Shown piece by piece: positions 1-10,539 of a DNA stretch of 64,000 nt; the first letter of the stretch is position 1, and every line of letters starts with the position of its first letter. The DNA comes from Eutreptiella sp. 'Long Island Sound 2002' (Eukaryota > Euglenozoa > Euglenophyceae > Eutreptiales > Eutreptiaceae). The stretch lies in the NCBI GenBank assembly GCA_964036045.1, contig OZ038382.1:134716442-134780441 (forward strand), written 5' to 3'. The position numbers and the translations under genes were made by a program. Under the pieces are notes generated by a model. The model was not told the origin of the DNA. It saw only the letters and a list, made by a program, of their open reading frames with translations, and did no database searches.

Positions 1-1
1 C

Positions 2-2231
2 ACCCTCTGCCCTACAGACCTAGAGCCTCTCGTAGTCAGAGATCCAGCCACCAAAGAGCTCCTGAGTGACCCGGCGGATGTAGCTAAAGTTTTTGGGGAC
101 ACCCTGCTTCATCTTGGAGGGCATCCTGATTATGCCCCCCCCCCAGGACTTCGTCGACGAGGTCCTGTCCCACTCGCCCACATGCCCCGTTTCTGCCAAG
201 GACGACCACATACCTCCTGTGACCTGGCAGGAGTTCCAGAACCACTTAAAACACAGTAAGCCATCAAAAGCCGGGGGACCGGACAAAACAAACAACTACA
301 TCCTGGCCCTCTGTCCGGAACCCATTCAACGTTTTTTCCACTCCATTTTAACCCGCTTTCTCCACTCGCCGCTGCCGCCGCACTGGCTATGCGCGAAAAT
401 ATGTTTGCTTTATAAAAAAGGCGACCCTTTCTCCCCCTCAAACTACCGTCCTATTGCCCTCTTAAACTGTATTTACAAACTCTTGGCCACTTTTGCCTGC
501 AAACACCTGCGCGCTCAGGCTTTTGCACACGACATCCTCTCAGAAATCCAGCACGGTGGCCTTCCCGGCCACCAATGCGCTGATAATCTGTATCACCTCA
601 AAGCCCTTTATGCAAAATCGAAGAAGAGCTACTTGCTGTTCATCGATTTGAATAAAGCCTTTAATTCAGTGCCTCATGGCACACTCTGGACCGTCCTCGA
701 ACGGGCAAATTTTTCTACTTCCACAATTTCTCTCATAAAGCAACTATACTCCTTCCCTCAAGACAGCCCCATCATCAATGGCCGCACTCCCCACGCATAC
801 CTCCAAACCAGGGGCCTCCGACAAGGATGTCCCCTCTCCCCCCTACTCTTCATTCTCTATCTCAACTCCCTCTTCCACCATTTTTTTGCCACTGTGCCCT
901 CCCCCCAGGCAAATGCCCGCACTAGCCACCACGCCTACATCGAAGACATCCTGATCAGAAGTGAGGACGTCATCTATGTCCAAAACAGTCTCAACTACTT
1001 CGATGGGCCAGCCAGGGACTGGGGTCTGGACATGAATGTGTCTAAGACCGAAGTCCACGCCAATGGCACCGCCCCTCAAAAAGAGTTTCTGACACCCAGG
1101 GGCTCGGAGTTCCACACGTACAACAAAAAAACGGGTCGCCCGCACACATGCTATAAATACCTGGGGCTTTATCTTTTTACTTGCCACCAGGCAAAGGGCC
1201 TGTTTCACATGCTCAAGGCGGAGATCCAGAGTTATTTTGCCCGGCTCTCTCCCTTGCCTCTTACACTTAGTGAGAAGGTCCGCCTGACGAACTCTCAGCT
1301 GGTCCCAGCACTCGCCTACCGCTTAATCACCCACTCTCTTTCCCCCAACCAGCTCGAAAAGCTTCAGGCACTCATCTGGGCGGGAGTTGCGTCTCGCAGC
1401 ATCACACGTCTAGTCTCACCCAAAGACCGTTTTGCTGCTCGCCCAAAGGGAGGGTTGGGAATGAAGTTCCTACCGCACAGCGTCCACGTTGCCACCGTGA
1501 ACTATGGGCTACGGGCCCTTTGCGGCCTTGCCCCAAAGTCAGTTGGCCTTCTGTACGTCCAGTCTTTACTTAGCTCGAACCAGAGGGCCTCGGACCCCGT
1601 GCAAAACTCTTTTATGGACTCTATCCATGCCCTTGGCATATCTTTCCACAGCATAGGCCCGCGGAGACCCACTGCTATTCGGGATCTAACGCCTGGTACC
1701 CAGCTAACCGTTAGGTTCAAGTCAGGACAGGCCACAGGAAGAGTGACCGAGGCCACCTCCAAATGGGCCAACGTCTCGTTCCACGACGGGGTCTACTCGG
1801 TGGATACCCACACGTCCTACACCATGCACATGCCATGCCAAGCCGTCCTGGATTATTCCCGCCCCTCACACTTCCAGCTAGTCCCTGAAATTTTGCGCCC
1901 TCAAGAGACCATCCCCGAACCCCCAGCGCCACCGCACAACGCACACACACTGGGAATCAGACAACACGGCCATCTCTTCGCTCTGCAGGCACAACACTAC
2001 GTAGAGAAGAAGTCTCTCGACGAGTGGGGATGCCACGATGCCGCGGAGGCACTAACCAGGCCGCCGACCCCCGGCCTACAGCGGGTAAGACGCTCTAACC
2101 ATAGTGGGCATATTTCAAGGCACCTACTATGTGCCTACTCCAAAAATGTTTGCTCATATTTTTGTTCCTCAATGACCCAAAGATATGTATATACCAATAT
2201 TGCCGATATATGCACTTTTTCCCATAAATAG
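2..2231 (+). pseudogene. LINE-A non-LTR reverse transcriptase, 5' end outside window
   Basis: This is the reverse transcriptase region of a non-LTR retrotransposon, which would copy its RNA by target-primed reverse transcription. Visible RT blocks are LLYKKGD followed by NYRPI, motif A FIDLNKAF (from about 639), motif B GLRQGCPLSPLLF (about 813), motif C and a later KYLG block (about 1156). Motif C reads AYIEDI (about 935) instead of the usual xADD, so the first catalytic Asp of the pair appears changed to Glu. The frame is open from base 2 up to a run of ten C at 135-144 and continues in another frame after it, so one indel breaks the ORF. The ATG at 93 is therefore not a real start. After the RT a stretch beginning TPGTQLTVRFKSG looks Tudor-like. 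The last 40 or so residues look like run-on into unrelated DNA. No endonuclease is visible because the 5' part lies off the window. Confidence 0.85.
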
Positions 2232-4406
2232 TGTGCTTCAAGGATTGAGGTGTCAAAAATGTTTCCGTTATGCTTTGAACCTCAACCCTTGTTGCAAAAG
2301 GGAAGCAAAGCATCGGTTTGCATCCATGCAAAAGCCCGAGGCTCCTTTCTCTTGTGATACTGAGATACGATTTTTCGAGTGACCACTTTTGGGTGAATTT
2401 TGGCCATTTTGCCCAGAGTGGCCACAAACCCCTTCTCCCCCTGATTTCACCCCCGAGGTTGCGTGCGCCAGTTGACCAAGGGTAAGCGCAATTCAGATAG
2501 GGCACATGAAGCCGCATCGAATGGGGTGTTTCCCCATGTGGCCTCTCCTCTCGAAGGGGGAGTTGTGAGTCACCCAATTTGGGGTATGTTGCCATTCTGC
2601 CCTATTTGTGTGTCACTCTCCCTCCGATGGGGAAAATAGATAGAGGCGACCATGAGGGTTGGCAAGCGGCATATATCGGGACCTATGTCCCATGTGTCTA
2701 TAGCATCTTTGGTTGAAAAGATCCTCGCCGTGCCCATGGAGATAAGGAATCATGAGTGCGGGCCAGTTTGGCCAAATTTCGTTGTTTTTGCCATTGTATG
2801 CCATGTTGGAACTACCATATCTCCATGCCACACAGAATCCGGCTAGAGCGGAGGGGCGATTATTGTAGCATATGACCAAGGGTTGAACACTGTTGAGGTT
2901 CGTATTTGCTCCTCCGGCCCATCCGGCGTTATTCAACTTTTTGTGCGATCCATGATCCCTCCCTTTGCACCGCATGCTGCTTTCTGCCCTATCCGTGTGT
3001 TCATCCCCTCGACGAACAGTAGACAGCCAGTGTGACAGCAAGCCATGACCCAGGGCATGGGACCAGAGGGGATATCAAAGGTCGTGAAACAAGGCTTGGC
3101 GCGACAAAAACGCCAAGGTTTCCTACCCTGGACGGTCGCCTGAGACGGCCAATTTTGCCATTTGGGCAATTGTGGACCTAATTTGGATTGTCACCACGCC
3201 GAGTGGCATGGTTTTTTTTTGGGGGCCAAGGGCATGGGAGGCTCTGCTAGACTCCCGGTGGATTGCGTGTGGAATGGCGGGTGGGACCTCCAAGCCGGCG
3301 TGGAGATAATCTATCGGGGACACCTTCAATTTTGGCTCATTTTGAGCAGCCAAAATGACCCCCTTTTGGGACCCCAATTTCAGCCCCCCGTGTGGTCAAT
3401 TGGCGGCCCCATATCTCTATGCCCACATAAAAGCCGGACCCAAATTTGAGTTCTGCAGTTAGATATAGGTTCTAAATCCTGTCTCCTATCCTCTGAGCTG
3501 TTGGCCTTGCCCTGGTCGGGCGAATCATCCGTGGGAATGACGCAAACTTTGGTTATTTTGGCATCATTACCCCACATGGCGAACCCGTGGTGCCCTGATG
3601 CTGGGGCCTCAGAGGGAACCAGGTTGGGTGAGGGCTCCAGAAACTTCGTACTCCAAGGGCATAGGATCAGTTGCCTCGTCCCTACCTCTGGCTGGTCCGG
3701 ACGAGGGGTCAATTTTGGAGTTTTTCAAGCTAATATCAGTTTTGGCTGAAACAGCCCACTTTCAGCTACCAACTCCTAGGGGATAATGGCGGGGCCTTAT
3801 CTCTAGCTCAAAAAGGAAGTTGGAACCTGCTGTTAAGGGAGCATGGGGAGCCACTGTCGGTTGGCCTTGGAGCCCCTTGGTTCCCAGGAACTCCCCTGTG
3901 GCTGGGCGGGAATCCATCCCCTATTAGCAGGGTTTCAGGGTCCGGACTAAGTAGGGCATGGGTTGTGTTTGAGCCCCCGCCCTTGCCAGCCACTGAGAGG
4001 GTCGGACCTGGGATTGGGATATGAGTTGGGATTGAGTGTTCATTGTCCTGTGATGCCCTTACCTCAGTCCAGTCTTAACCCCATGTGTACATATCCCGAT
4101 GTGTTGCTGTACATACCTTTGTTGCCTTGTTTCAGAGTGGCAAGGATCCTGAAACGCTTTGTCACATGACACGAGCATGAGGATGCCCCTGTGAGCGCAG
4201 TGCTTTGCCTGCCTGCTTGCTTGTGCGTGTCCACCGCAGCGTCCTGTGGCCAGGCCCCCCACGGGAACGTACCCAGTAGTACATACGTATGCGCCGAGCC
4301 TGCTAGCGATAACCACGCCGCGCGAGAAGTGAACACCGCAGCCCACAGTGACGAAGTCGGAGCAACTTCTGATGAAGACGACAGTCTGCCAACGCTTCAG
4401 AGCTCT
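2232..4406. other. Intergenic, no gene recognised
   Basis: Mixed-composition DNA after LINE-A. Only short frames occur (under about 145 codons), with no recognisable motif. Phrases built on gccatttt, catatctc and catgcc recur imperfectly, suggesting decayed repeats. A 200-codon frame at 4191-4793 runs into repeat R and has no recognisable domain. Confidence 0.6.
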
Positions 4407-5071
4407 TCGAGCAGCCAAACTCTGTCAGGCAGATTCTGGAATGCTACAGAGAGGGACACGGAGTCAAGTGCAAGCGAAACTCTATCTCCCTATTGGTCTA
4501 CACGGGGACCACCTTCTTCATCACTGGAGGACCTTGACTGGCTTCAAGAGCCGACACCAGCAAGTGCATTAATCATGGAACCAGAGAAGACCTTTTACTC
4601 CAGTGCTGTCTCCACTGCTTCTATGGCTTTCGCCCAGTATGAAATAACAACTTTAGGATATGTGTGCAGCGGACCGTGCGGAGATTGGAGTGACTGGCCA
4701 GACAGGCTAGGTCGACCAGCTTGGTGTTCATACTGTCAAGCACCTGCCTACGGTACCTTTGGGATCCTTAAGACTGTCACTCATGTGACTTAACGCCCCT
4801 GTCCATTCTCTGAATCTAAATCAGAATCTGAAAAAATCACTTTGGCGAGACCGCCCGTTTTCAGGGCCACAACTATATAATTATGTTGAACAGCCGTGTC
4901 ACACACACGGGCTTGCTTTCTTTTGGCCCGCATCCGTCCCCGTTTTTTTTTACACCACGCACACACACTTTTCCCTGGGCACACTGCCCCGCGATTGCTG
5001 CAGAGATCCACAATCGAGCCACTCCCCACGCACACACAATGCACTGCTCTTGCACACACACTTAATGTCAG

Positions 5072-5072
<1 letters not shown>

Positions 5073-5102
<30 letters not shown>
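5073..5102. repeat. (CA)n microsatellite in R copy 1
   Basis: Uninterrupted AC dinucleotides, about 15 units, inside repeat R. The matching array in R copy 2 is at 13,139-13,187. Confidence 0.95.
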
Positions 5103-5109
<7 letters not shown>

Positions 5110-5350
5110 AAACACAGGCACGGATATTTACAGGGACCATCCTGCCACCTGATTGCTGTGCTCTCTCTCTATATTAATTAAACATCCCGTTGAGGCCAGA
5201 ATATTGTCTGCTCTGTCAGTCGCTAACCACATACCTGTGCAATAAAGTATTGCACTGCTACATACTATCTATCTACTCGTGTGCACTGCAGAACTCTCCA
5301 GTCATAGTTCTTCTCACTGTTGTCTGCTTTGCTCCCTTGTGTACACACAG

Positions 5351-5374
5351 ACACACACACACACACACACACAC
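5351..5374. repeat. (CA)n microsatellite in R copy 1
   Basis: About 12 AC units. The matching position in copy 2 is 13,437-13,456. Confidence 0.95.
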
Positions 5375-6094
5375 TAACACTTCCATCAGCCGCAGTGCTG
5401 GTTTTTGGTTTTGACATACAACACGCAAAAGACATACAAAATAAGCCACACCGTGCAGTTTTGGAGTTACCACCTTTTCAGTTTGTATCAGTCCTTCAAT
5501 CAACTCACCTTTATACCACGTTATCCAGTCGTGTTTCAACTAACAGGTGCCGTCAAGTGACTTTTTGTGAGACCTGCTGTATTTGCTCTGTGGTGCAGTT
5601 GGATTTCTGCTCTGAAACCTATGCACTGTCATTCATCTTTTTCCACCCGCAGTTGATTTCCCAAAAACACTGCTTTTGCTGACACGAGCAATCTATTAGC
5701 CAGATGGCTGATCCTCAGTGTAAGACCCAGTGCATCCCGGCAGCAATGCAGTGGACCAGCCCTGGGCTGATCCCCTGTGGGGGTGACAGAGAACAGTTTT
5801 CCCCTAGGCTTTCTCCGTAACATATTCAGATCCGTTGATGTGATGTAAGTAGGCCCTGCGATAGGTGTGCTGGGGTAGCATGCAGCCCGAGGGATGCCAA
5901 CGTGACCTGAGCAAGCATTAAGCCTGCACAACCACAAGTAGCCCCAAAGAAACCACTGCAGGCCACATCTCCCCCTATATGGTATTGTCAATAGCCTCTG
6001 CGTTGTTGTGGATATCCGTATGGAGCCCTAACAAACCACACGAACCCTGATAAAGACACAATGGTTTAAAAACCTTAACACTCAAGACTAGCCA

Positions 6095-6720
6095 TCGCAC
6101 GTGCTGGCGCTTCGCCAGACTGAAAAAAAAAACCAGAGTAAAACACATCGAAAAAATAAATGTTCTGAATAGCTCAAAATGTAGCTAAATAGCATAAAAA
6201 ACGCCTAGGCGAAAAAGTGCGCTGCGAAACACGTAAAAACGCAACGGAAACCTTTTTGGCCTTAAGAAAGGTGAATAGGTAACGCGGTAAGCACCGTAGC
6301 GAAGGTACGAGTAGAGAGCCGTGCCCCTTGCCCTATAACACGCCGTATACGTAAAGAAAAACGCTCCGCGAGCAGCGCGTAAAAACCGAACAATATTTTT
6401 CTAAGACGCTACGCCCCTGAACTCGCGCCCTCTCGCTTTGTTTTTTTTTCTCCATGTACCTCCCCTTCCCATCTCCGCCCCACCCTCGCCATTTTTGCCC
6501 TCCGTCCCGCTGCAGGCACGCCAAGTCGAGTCAAACTCAAGAAAAGACGACACCATCAACTCAAGTGACGACGAACAAGACAACTGCATCAAAGACAACC
6601 CCGGGTATCAGAAACACAGCGGCGAACGGCGACACCAGATTCTTCAAGGACATGAACCACTGACACAGAGACGGGCGTGGCGTAACACAGGGTAATAATC
6701 AATGTTTTTGTGCGTGCCTG
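6095..6720. other. Non-coding, A-rich spacer
   Basis: A-rich DNA with cgaaa and aaaacg-type words to about 6400, then a pyrimidine-rich stretch. No frame longer than about 85 codons and no motif recognised. Confidence 0.5.
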
Positions 6721-7640
6721 CAGGGAGGGAAAGGGCACCACAGCACACAGACACCACCACCGGGCAAAAAACAGCACAGACAACGAGCAGAACAACACAG
6801 CACAGCACGACAGGCCACAGAAGGGCAAAGTAAGCACAGACAGCACCGCAAAACAATAGCAGAGCACAACAGAACACAACACGAGGAGGCAGGGCACCAC
6901 AGCAAACCACACCAACAGCAGAGAAGCAGACCACGCGGGGAGACAGGGACATCGACACCGAAACACACCACCAGCAGACAACCACGGACCACCAGACCCA
7001 GCACCGCACCGCAGAACACCAAAGGAAACAGCACAACACACAGCAGCGCACCACAGCACCAGGCGCCAACAACAGCAAGCACCACAGGAACAGCACAACA
7101 CAAGCGCACCAGCACAGCAAAGCACAGCACCGCACAGAGCGGAGAGGACAGGGAACACACAGTACGACAGCCCAGGACACACACAGCACACAGCACAGCG
7201 GCGAAAAACAGCACACACCAGCACGCCACTCCAAAACACACACAGCACAGAGCACACAGCGCGAGGAACACAGCAAAACACAGGGCCCCAGGGCAACGGG
7301 CAGCGCCAGAGGGCACGGCACAACAAGCAGTGGCACCAAACGAGCGCAACACAACAACACAGCACACAACATCACAACACCAGGCGGCAAAACGCGCAGC
7401 AGCGCAGCGCAGCAGCGCAACCAGGGACACACAGCACAGCACGGCACACAGCAACGCAGAGCAAAACCAGACAGCAAGCCACACCGCGAACAACCCAACC
7501 GGACGGCACGACCAGAGACACGGCACAACACGCAGCAGCAACCAACAGCGCAGCACAACACACAAACAAACACCCCAATAAACACCGCACAGCGAGCAGC
7601 AGCCCACAACACAGCAAGGCGGGGCACCACAGCACGGCAT
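6721..7640. repeat. T-free low-complexity block
   Basis: CAGCACA-like low-complexity DNA. I count 8 T in the 900 bases 6721-7620. All stop codons need T on one strand or A on the other, so all six frames are essentially open here and minus-strand frames of 250-390 codons are artefacts. No tandem period is obvious by eye. Similar asymmetry recurs at 8.6-9.6, 20.4-22 and 38.7-39.8 kb. Confidence 0.85.
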
Positions 7641-7648
7641 GCAGTGAA

Positions 7649-7825
7649 GAGGTTGGGGGGTGGCTCCCTCCAAGCTTCCCTTATGATGCACAACCCCAAT
7701 CCCATGAAAATCCAAGAATTCCTCTTGAAATTGTTGATGAAGATCCATCAGTTTGGGTTTCTCCAAAGAAATCTGTGATCCTTGCCTCGGCCATGACACA
7801 ATTTGGCGTCCTAGGCAAGAGATGA
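7649..7825 (+). CDS. Possible short coding exon or 3' end of an ORF, unrecognised
   Basis: A 58-codon open stretch that ends at TGA 7823-7825 and has ordinary protein-like composition (for example PLEIVDEDPSVWVSPKK and AMTQFGVLGKR), in contrast to the T-free block to its left. The left boundary is arbitrary because the T-free DNA is open in every frame. An AG at 7643-7644 could be a splice acceptor. I do not recognise the family. It could equally be a relic of a mobile element, or chance. Confidence 0.25.
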   Translation, partial: EVGGWLPPSFPYDAQPQSHENPRIPLEIVDEDPSVWVSPKKSVILASAMTQFGVLGKR

Positions 7826-8520
7826 GGGTATATGTAGACAAAGGAGACATGTAGACTAGTATTATGTACATGTATCACATCTAAACTATAAAATAGCTTA
7901 GAAAAGAGGACGAAATGAAGGCAACGGCGTCGCCGCCATCAGAAAAACTGACGGCTAGGAGTCGTCGCACTCAGGATCTCCACTGAGATCCTGCCCAAAC
8001 TGGGTCAAACAGTGGTTTTTGGGCGAAAAACAGTGAAAGATAGTGATTTTTGAGTCAAGAACACCCTTTTCCCGTGTCTGCCCCCAACGCGTCGCGTAGC
8101 CGACACGACGCGTTTCAGCCCCATATCAAACCATGTATGAAGAGGGCCACTGTTGGGCCCTACCATGGGCACCTGGTTGATTCCTGGAATCAACTCAGGA
8201 TTTTTTGAAAAAATCGTGAACGTGACCAATTTCGCAGAAATTGAACCTTGCGGAACGCCGCAAAAATGGTCACGGCTTATTTCTGTATTTCTTGAAATAA
8301 TATATCAATAATAAAATTGATTAAAATCCTCAAAAATAGAGAAAAAAAACTCTGATTTGGAGCTGCGGGCGCAGGCGACGAAGGTCGGCGCCGAGCCCAA
8401 AAATGACGATTTCTGGGGTATTTTACAAGAATTCCCCAAGAAATCAGTGAGATCTCAATGGGGAATGCTGAAATTCAGCATCCCCAAGCACCACTATCAC
8501 TGTGGCGCCAGCGGGTAGGG
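7826..8520. other. Non-coding DNA with three inverted repeats
   Basis: No credible gene. It contains a 9-bp perfect hairpin (CAGGATCTC, 7972-7980, with 7985-7993, 4-nt loop), a 9-bp inverted repeat (AACGCGTCG, 8086-8094, with 8106-8114) and a near-perfect hairpin at 8460-8485. Confidence 0.6.
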
Positions 8521-8559
8521 TGGAGGCCACCCTACCGCCTCAGCAGCGCGGAACACGGC

Positions 8560-9640
8560 AACACGGCACCGCAAAACACCCGACAAGAGGGCAGCGCAGC
8601 GCGGCAACACCGGACAGCACAGGGCACCACGCACGCACCGGGGGGGGGGCAGCAGGCGGCGAGAACCACCGACGAGCGCCAAGCAAGCAGGCAGGAGCAA
8701 AGCAGCAGAGGAAAAAAAAATCAACGGAGCACCGAGCGGCAGCGAGCAAAACCGCAAGACACAAAAAGGGGGGGGGGGGCGTAGCCACCAGGGAGCAGCC
8801 AACGGCCAGGCGGAAAACACAAAAGAGGCGAGAGCGCACGGAGAGCCGAGAAGCGGGGGGCCAACAAAACAAACAACACACAGCGCCCAGGCCCAGGGCA
8901 GCCTGGGCCGGAAACCAGAGAAAGCCCGAGACAACAGGGGCGCACAACAGAAGAGGACAAAGAAAACCAAGCACCAAACGGCAGCGACGAGGACTGCGAG
9001 ACACAAAAGGGGGGGGGGGCACAGCAACCACCAGGGAGCGCCAACGGCCAGGCGGGAAACACAAAAGAGGCGAGAGCGCACAGCGAGCTGAGAAGCGGGA
9101 GGCCAACAAAACAAACAACTCACAGCGCCAAGGCCCAGGGCACCAGGGGCGGGAAACCAGAGAAAGCCAGAGACAACGGGGGCGCACAACGAAAGAGAGG
9201 AAAAAAAATGGAGCACCGAGCGGCAGCGACGAAAACAGCGAGGCTGAAAAAGGGGCGGGGGGGGCAGCAACCAACAGGGAGCAGCCAACGGCCAGGCGGG
9301 ATACACAAACGAGGCGAGAGCGCACGGAGAGCCGAGAAGCGGGAGGCCAACAAAACAAACAACACACAGCGCCAAGGCCCAGGGCACTCGCGGCCGGAAA
9401 TCAGAGAAAGCCAGAGACAAAGGGGGCGCACAAAAAAAAGAGGGTACAAATATAAAAAAAACACAAGCCGGGGGGGGGGGGGGAAAGAAAAACAAAGCCC
9501 CAAGGCCCCAGGCACCTGGAGCCGGAAACCAAGGAAAGCAAGAGACAAAGGGGCCGCAAGGAAGAAGAAAAAAGAAAAAAAAAGGGGGGGGGAGGGGAGG
9601 GGAAACGAGGGGAGGGCGAACAAAGGACCAGTAAGGGGGC
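8560..9640. repeat. About 243-bp tandem repeat array, T-free (X family)
   Basis: The anchor gccaacggccaggcgg recurs at 8798, 9040 and 9284 (spacing 242 and 244), and a second anchor ggaaaccagagaaagcc recurs near 8910, 9154 and 9397 with a shortened fourth unit near 9524. I count 11 T in the 780 bases 8641-9420. Frames of up to 449 codons on the minus strand are a by-product of missing T and A. The reverse complement of the distal unit matches 55.9-56.1 kb. Confidence 0.85.
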
Positions 9641-10290
9641 AGCCCCAGCCCGGAGGGGGCCGAGCAAAGCAGAAAGACAGAGCAGCCAGAGGAATGGGGT
9701 GACGGACCAAAACACACCCGGTAGGCCGTCCCGCCCGACCCGGGCAGGACGGACGAGCAAACGCACACACGCACGGGACCCGGGTGTGGCGTCCTCCGAC
9801 CCGCATGAAGAGGTGTCGGCGTCCACACGAAACAGCCCCAGTGCACCGGCCGAGTCCCGGGTCGAAAGAAGGAACCTTACGGGAAACCTGACGCGTCAGT
9901 GACAGGGTGCACACATGCCAACCACCGCAGCGCACGCAGCCCATAACCGACGCCGGAGGACCCGCCAGGGAAAACCAAATCGCGGGGTCCTGAACAGGTA
10001 CGACACGGAGCGAGCCCTGCGCCCCTGCCTCGGCGGGGGCCAGCGGCAGGCGCAATGAGCCCGGTACTCGGCCGGCCTCCGCATGCCCCGGGAAGCCACC
10101 CAGTAAAGCCGGGGGCGCAAGCCACCGGGGTGGGGAAAGGCACCTAGGCGTCAGGACAGCCGGCCAGAGCACCGAGAGCGACCGGACCGGAAGAGGCGTG
10201 GCGCACCACGCGGGGCCACGAGGCACGCCAGAGAGGCACGCCGCCGACCACAACCAAGGCACAGGGACAGGTGCCAAGCAACACCAGCTG
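9641..10290 (-). repeat. X-family dispersed repeat, intact junction copy
   Basis: The reverse complement of this segment aligns with 43.44-43.985 kb and then, without a gap, with 55.738-55.9 kb. It therefore preserves the uninterrupted sequence into which Ty3-A inserted in the other copy. The key junction is near 9815, where the reverse complement reads GGACGCCGACACC against GGACAC/TGACACC in the interrupted copy. No coding function recognised. Confidence 0.8.
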
Positions 10291-10505
10291 CCGTCCGTCC
10301 GGACGTGTGCGCGCCCGGCAGCAAACCCAGCCCCTGCTGGCTACGGAACAGCCGCCGTCCGGATAGACGAGTGCGCGCCCGGAGGGTACCCAGCCCCTGC
10401 CGGCTACGAACAGCCGCCGTCCGGTTGGACGAGTGCGCGCCTGGCAGCGAACCCAGCCCCTGCCGGCTACAAATAGCCACCGTCCGGATGGATGAGTGTG
10501 CACCC
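10285..10505. repeat. About 62-bp tandem repeat, 3 to 4 units
   Basis: Units share ccgtccgg, gagtgcgcgcc, acccagcccctgc and ggctac, repeated about every 62 bp. It sits between the X-family repeat and the larger minisatellite to its right. Confidence 0.8.
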
Positions 10506-10539
10506 CGCAGCGACGCCCCACACACGCAACCTACAGCAC

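Larger units (their letters stand above)
4407..6094. repeat. Dispersed repeat R, copy 1
   Basis: About 1.7 kb aligning end to end with 12,473-14,175 at roughly nine bases in ten, from ctcttcgagcagcc on the left to actcaagactagcc on the right. Sequence outside these points is unrelated in the two copies. It contains two CA microsatellites at matching places. I see no transposase, RT or terminal inverted repeat, so the class is unknown; it may be non-autonomous or an LTR or UTR remnant. Confidence 0.85.

Noticed and set aside
4368-4390. Hammerhead core at ctgatga near 4,372
   Set aside because: No GAAA box at suitable spacing and no stem II. The same applies to ctgatga near 14,130, 22,362 and 52,266.
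6589-7871. Cys/Val/Leu-rich minus-strand ORFs of 258-390 codons
   Set aside because: The plus strand is nearly T-free, so stops cannot occur. Three overlapping frames are open at once and composition is low-complexity.
8497-10277. Minus-strand ORFs of up to 449 codons resembling membrane proteins
   Set aside because: They are translations of T-free 243-bp tandem repeats. Hydrophobicity is a by-product of codon composition.
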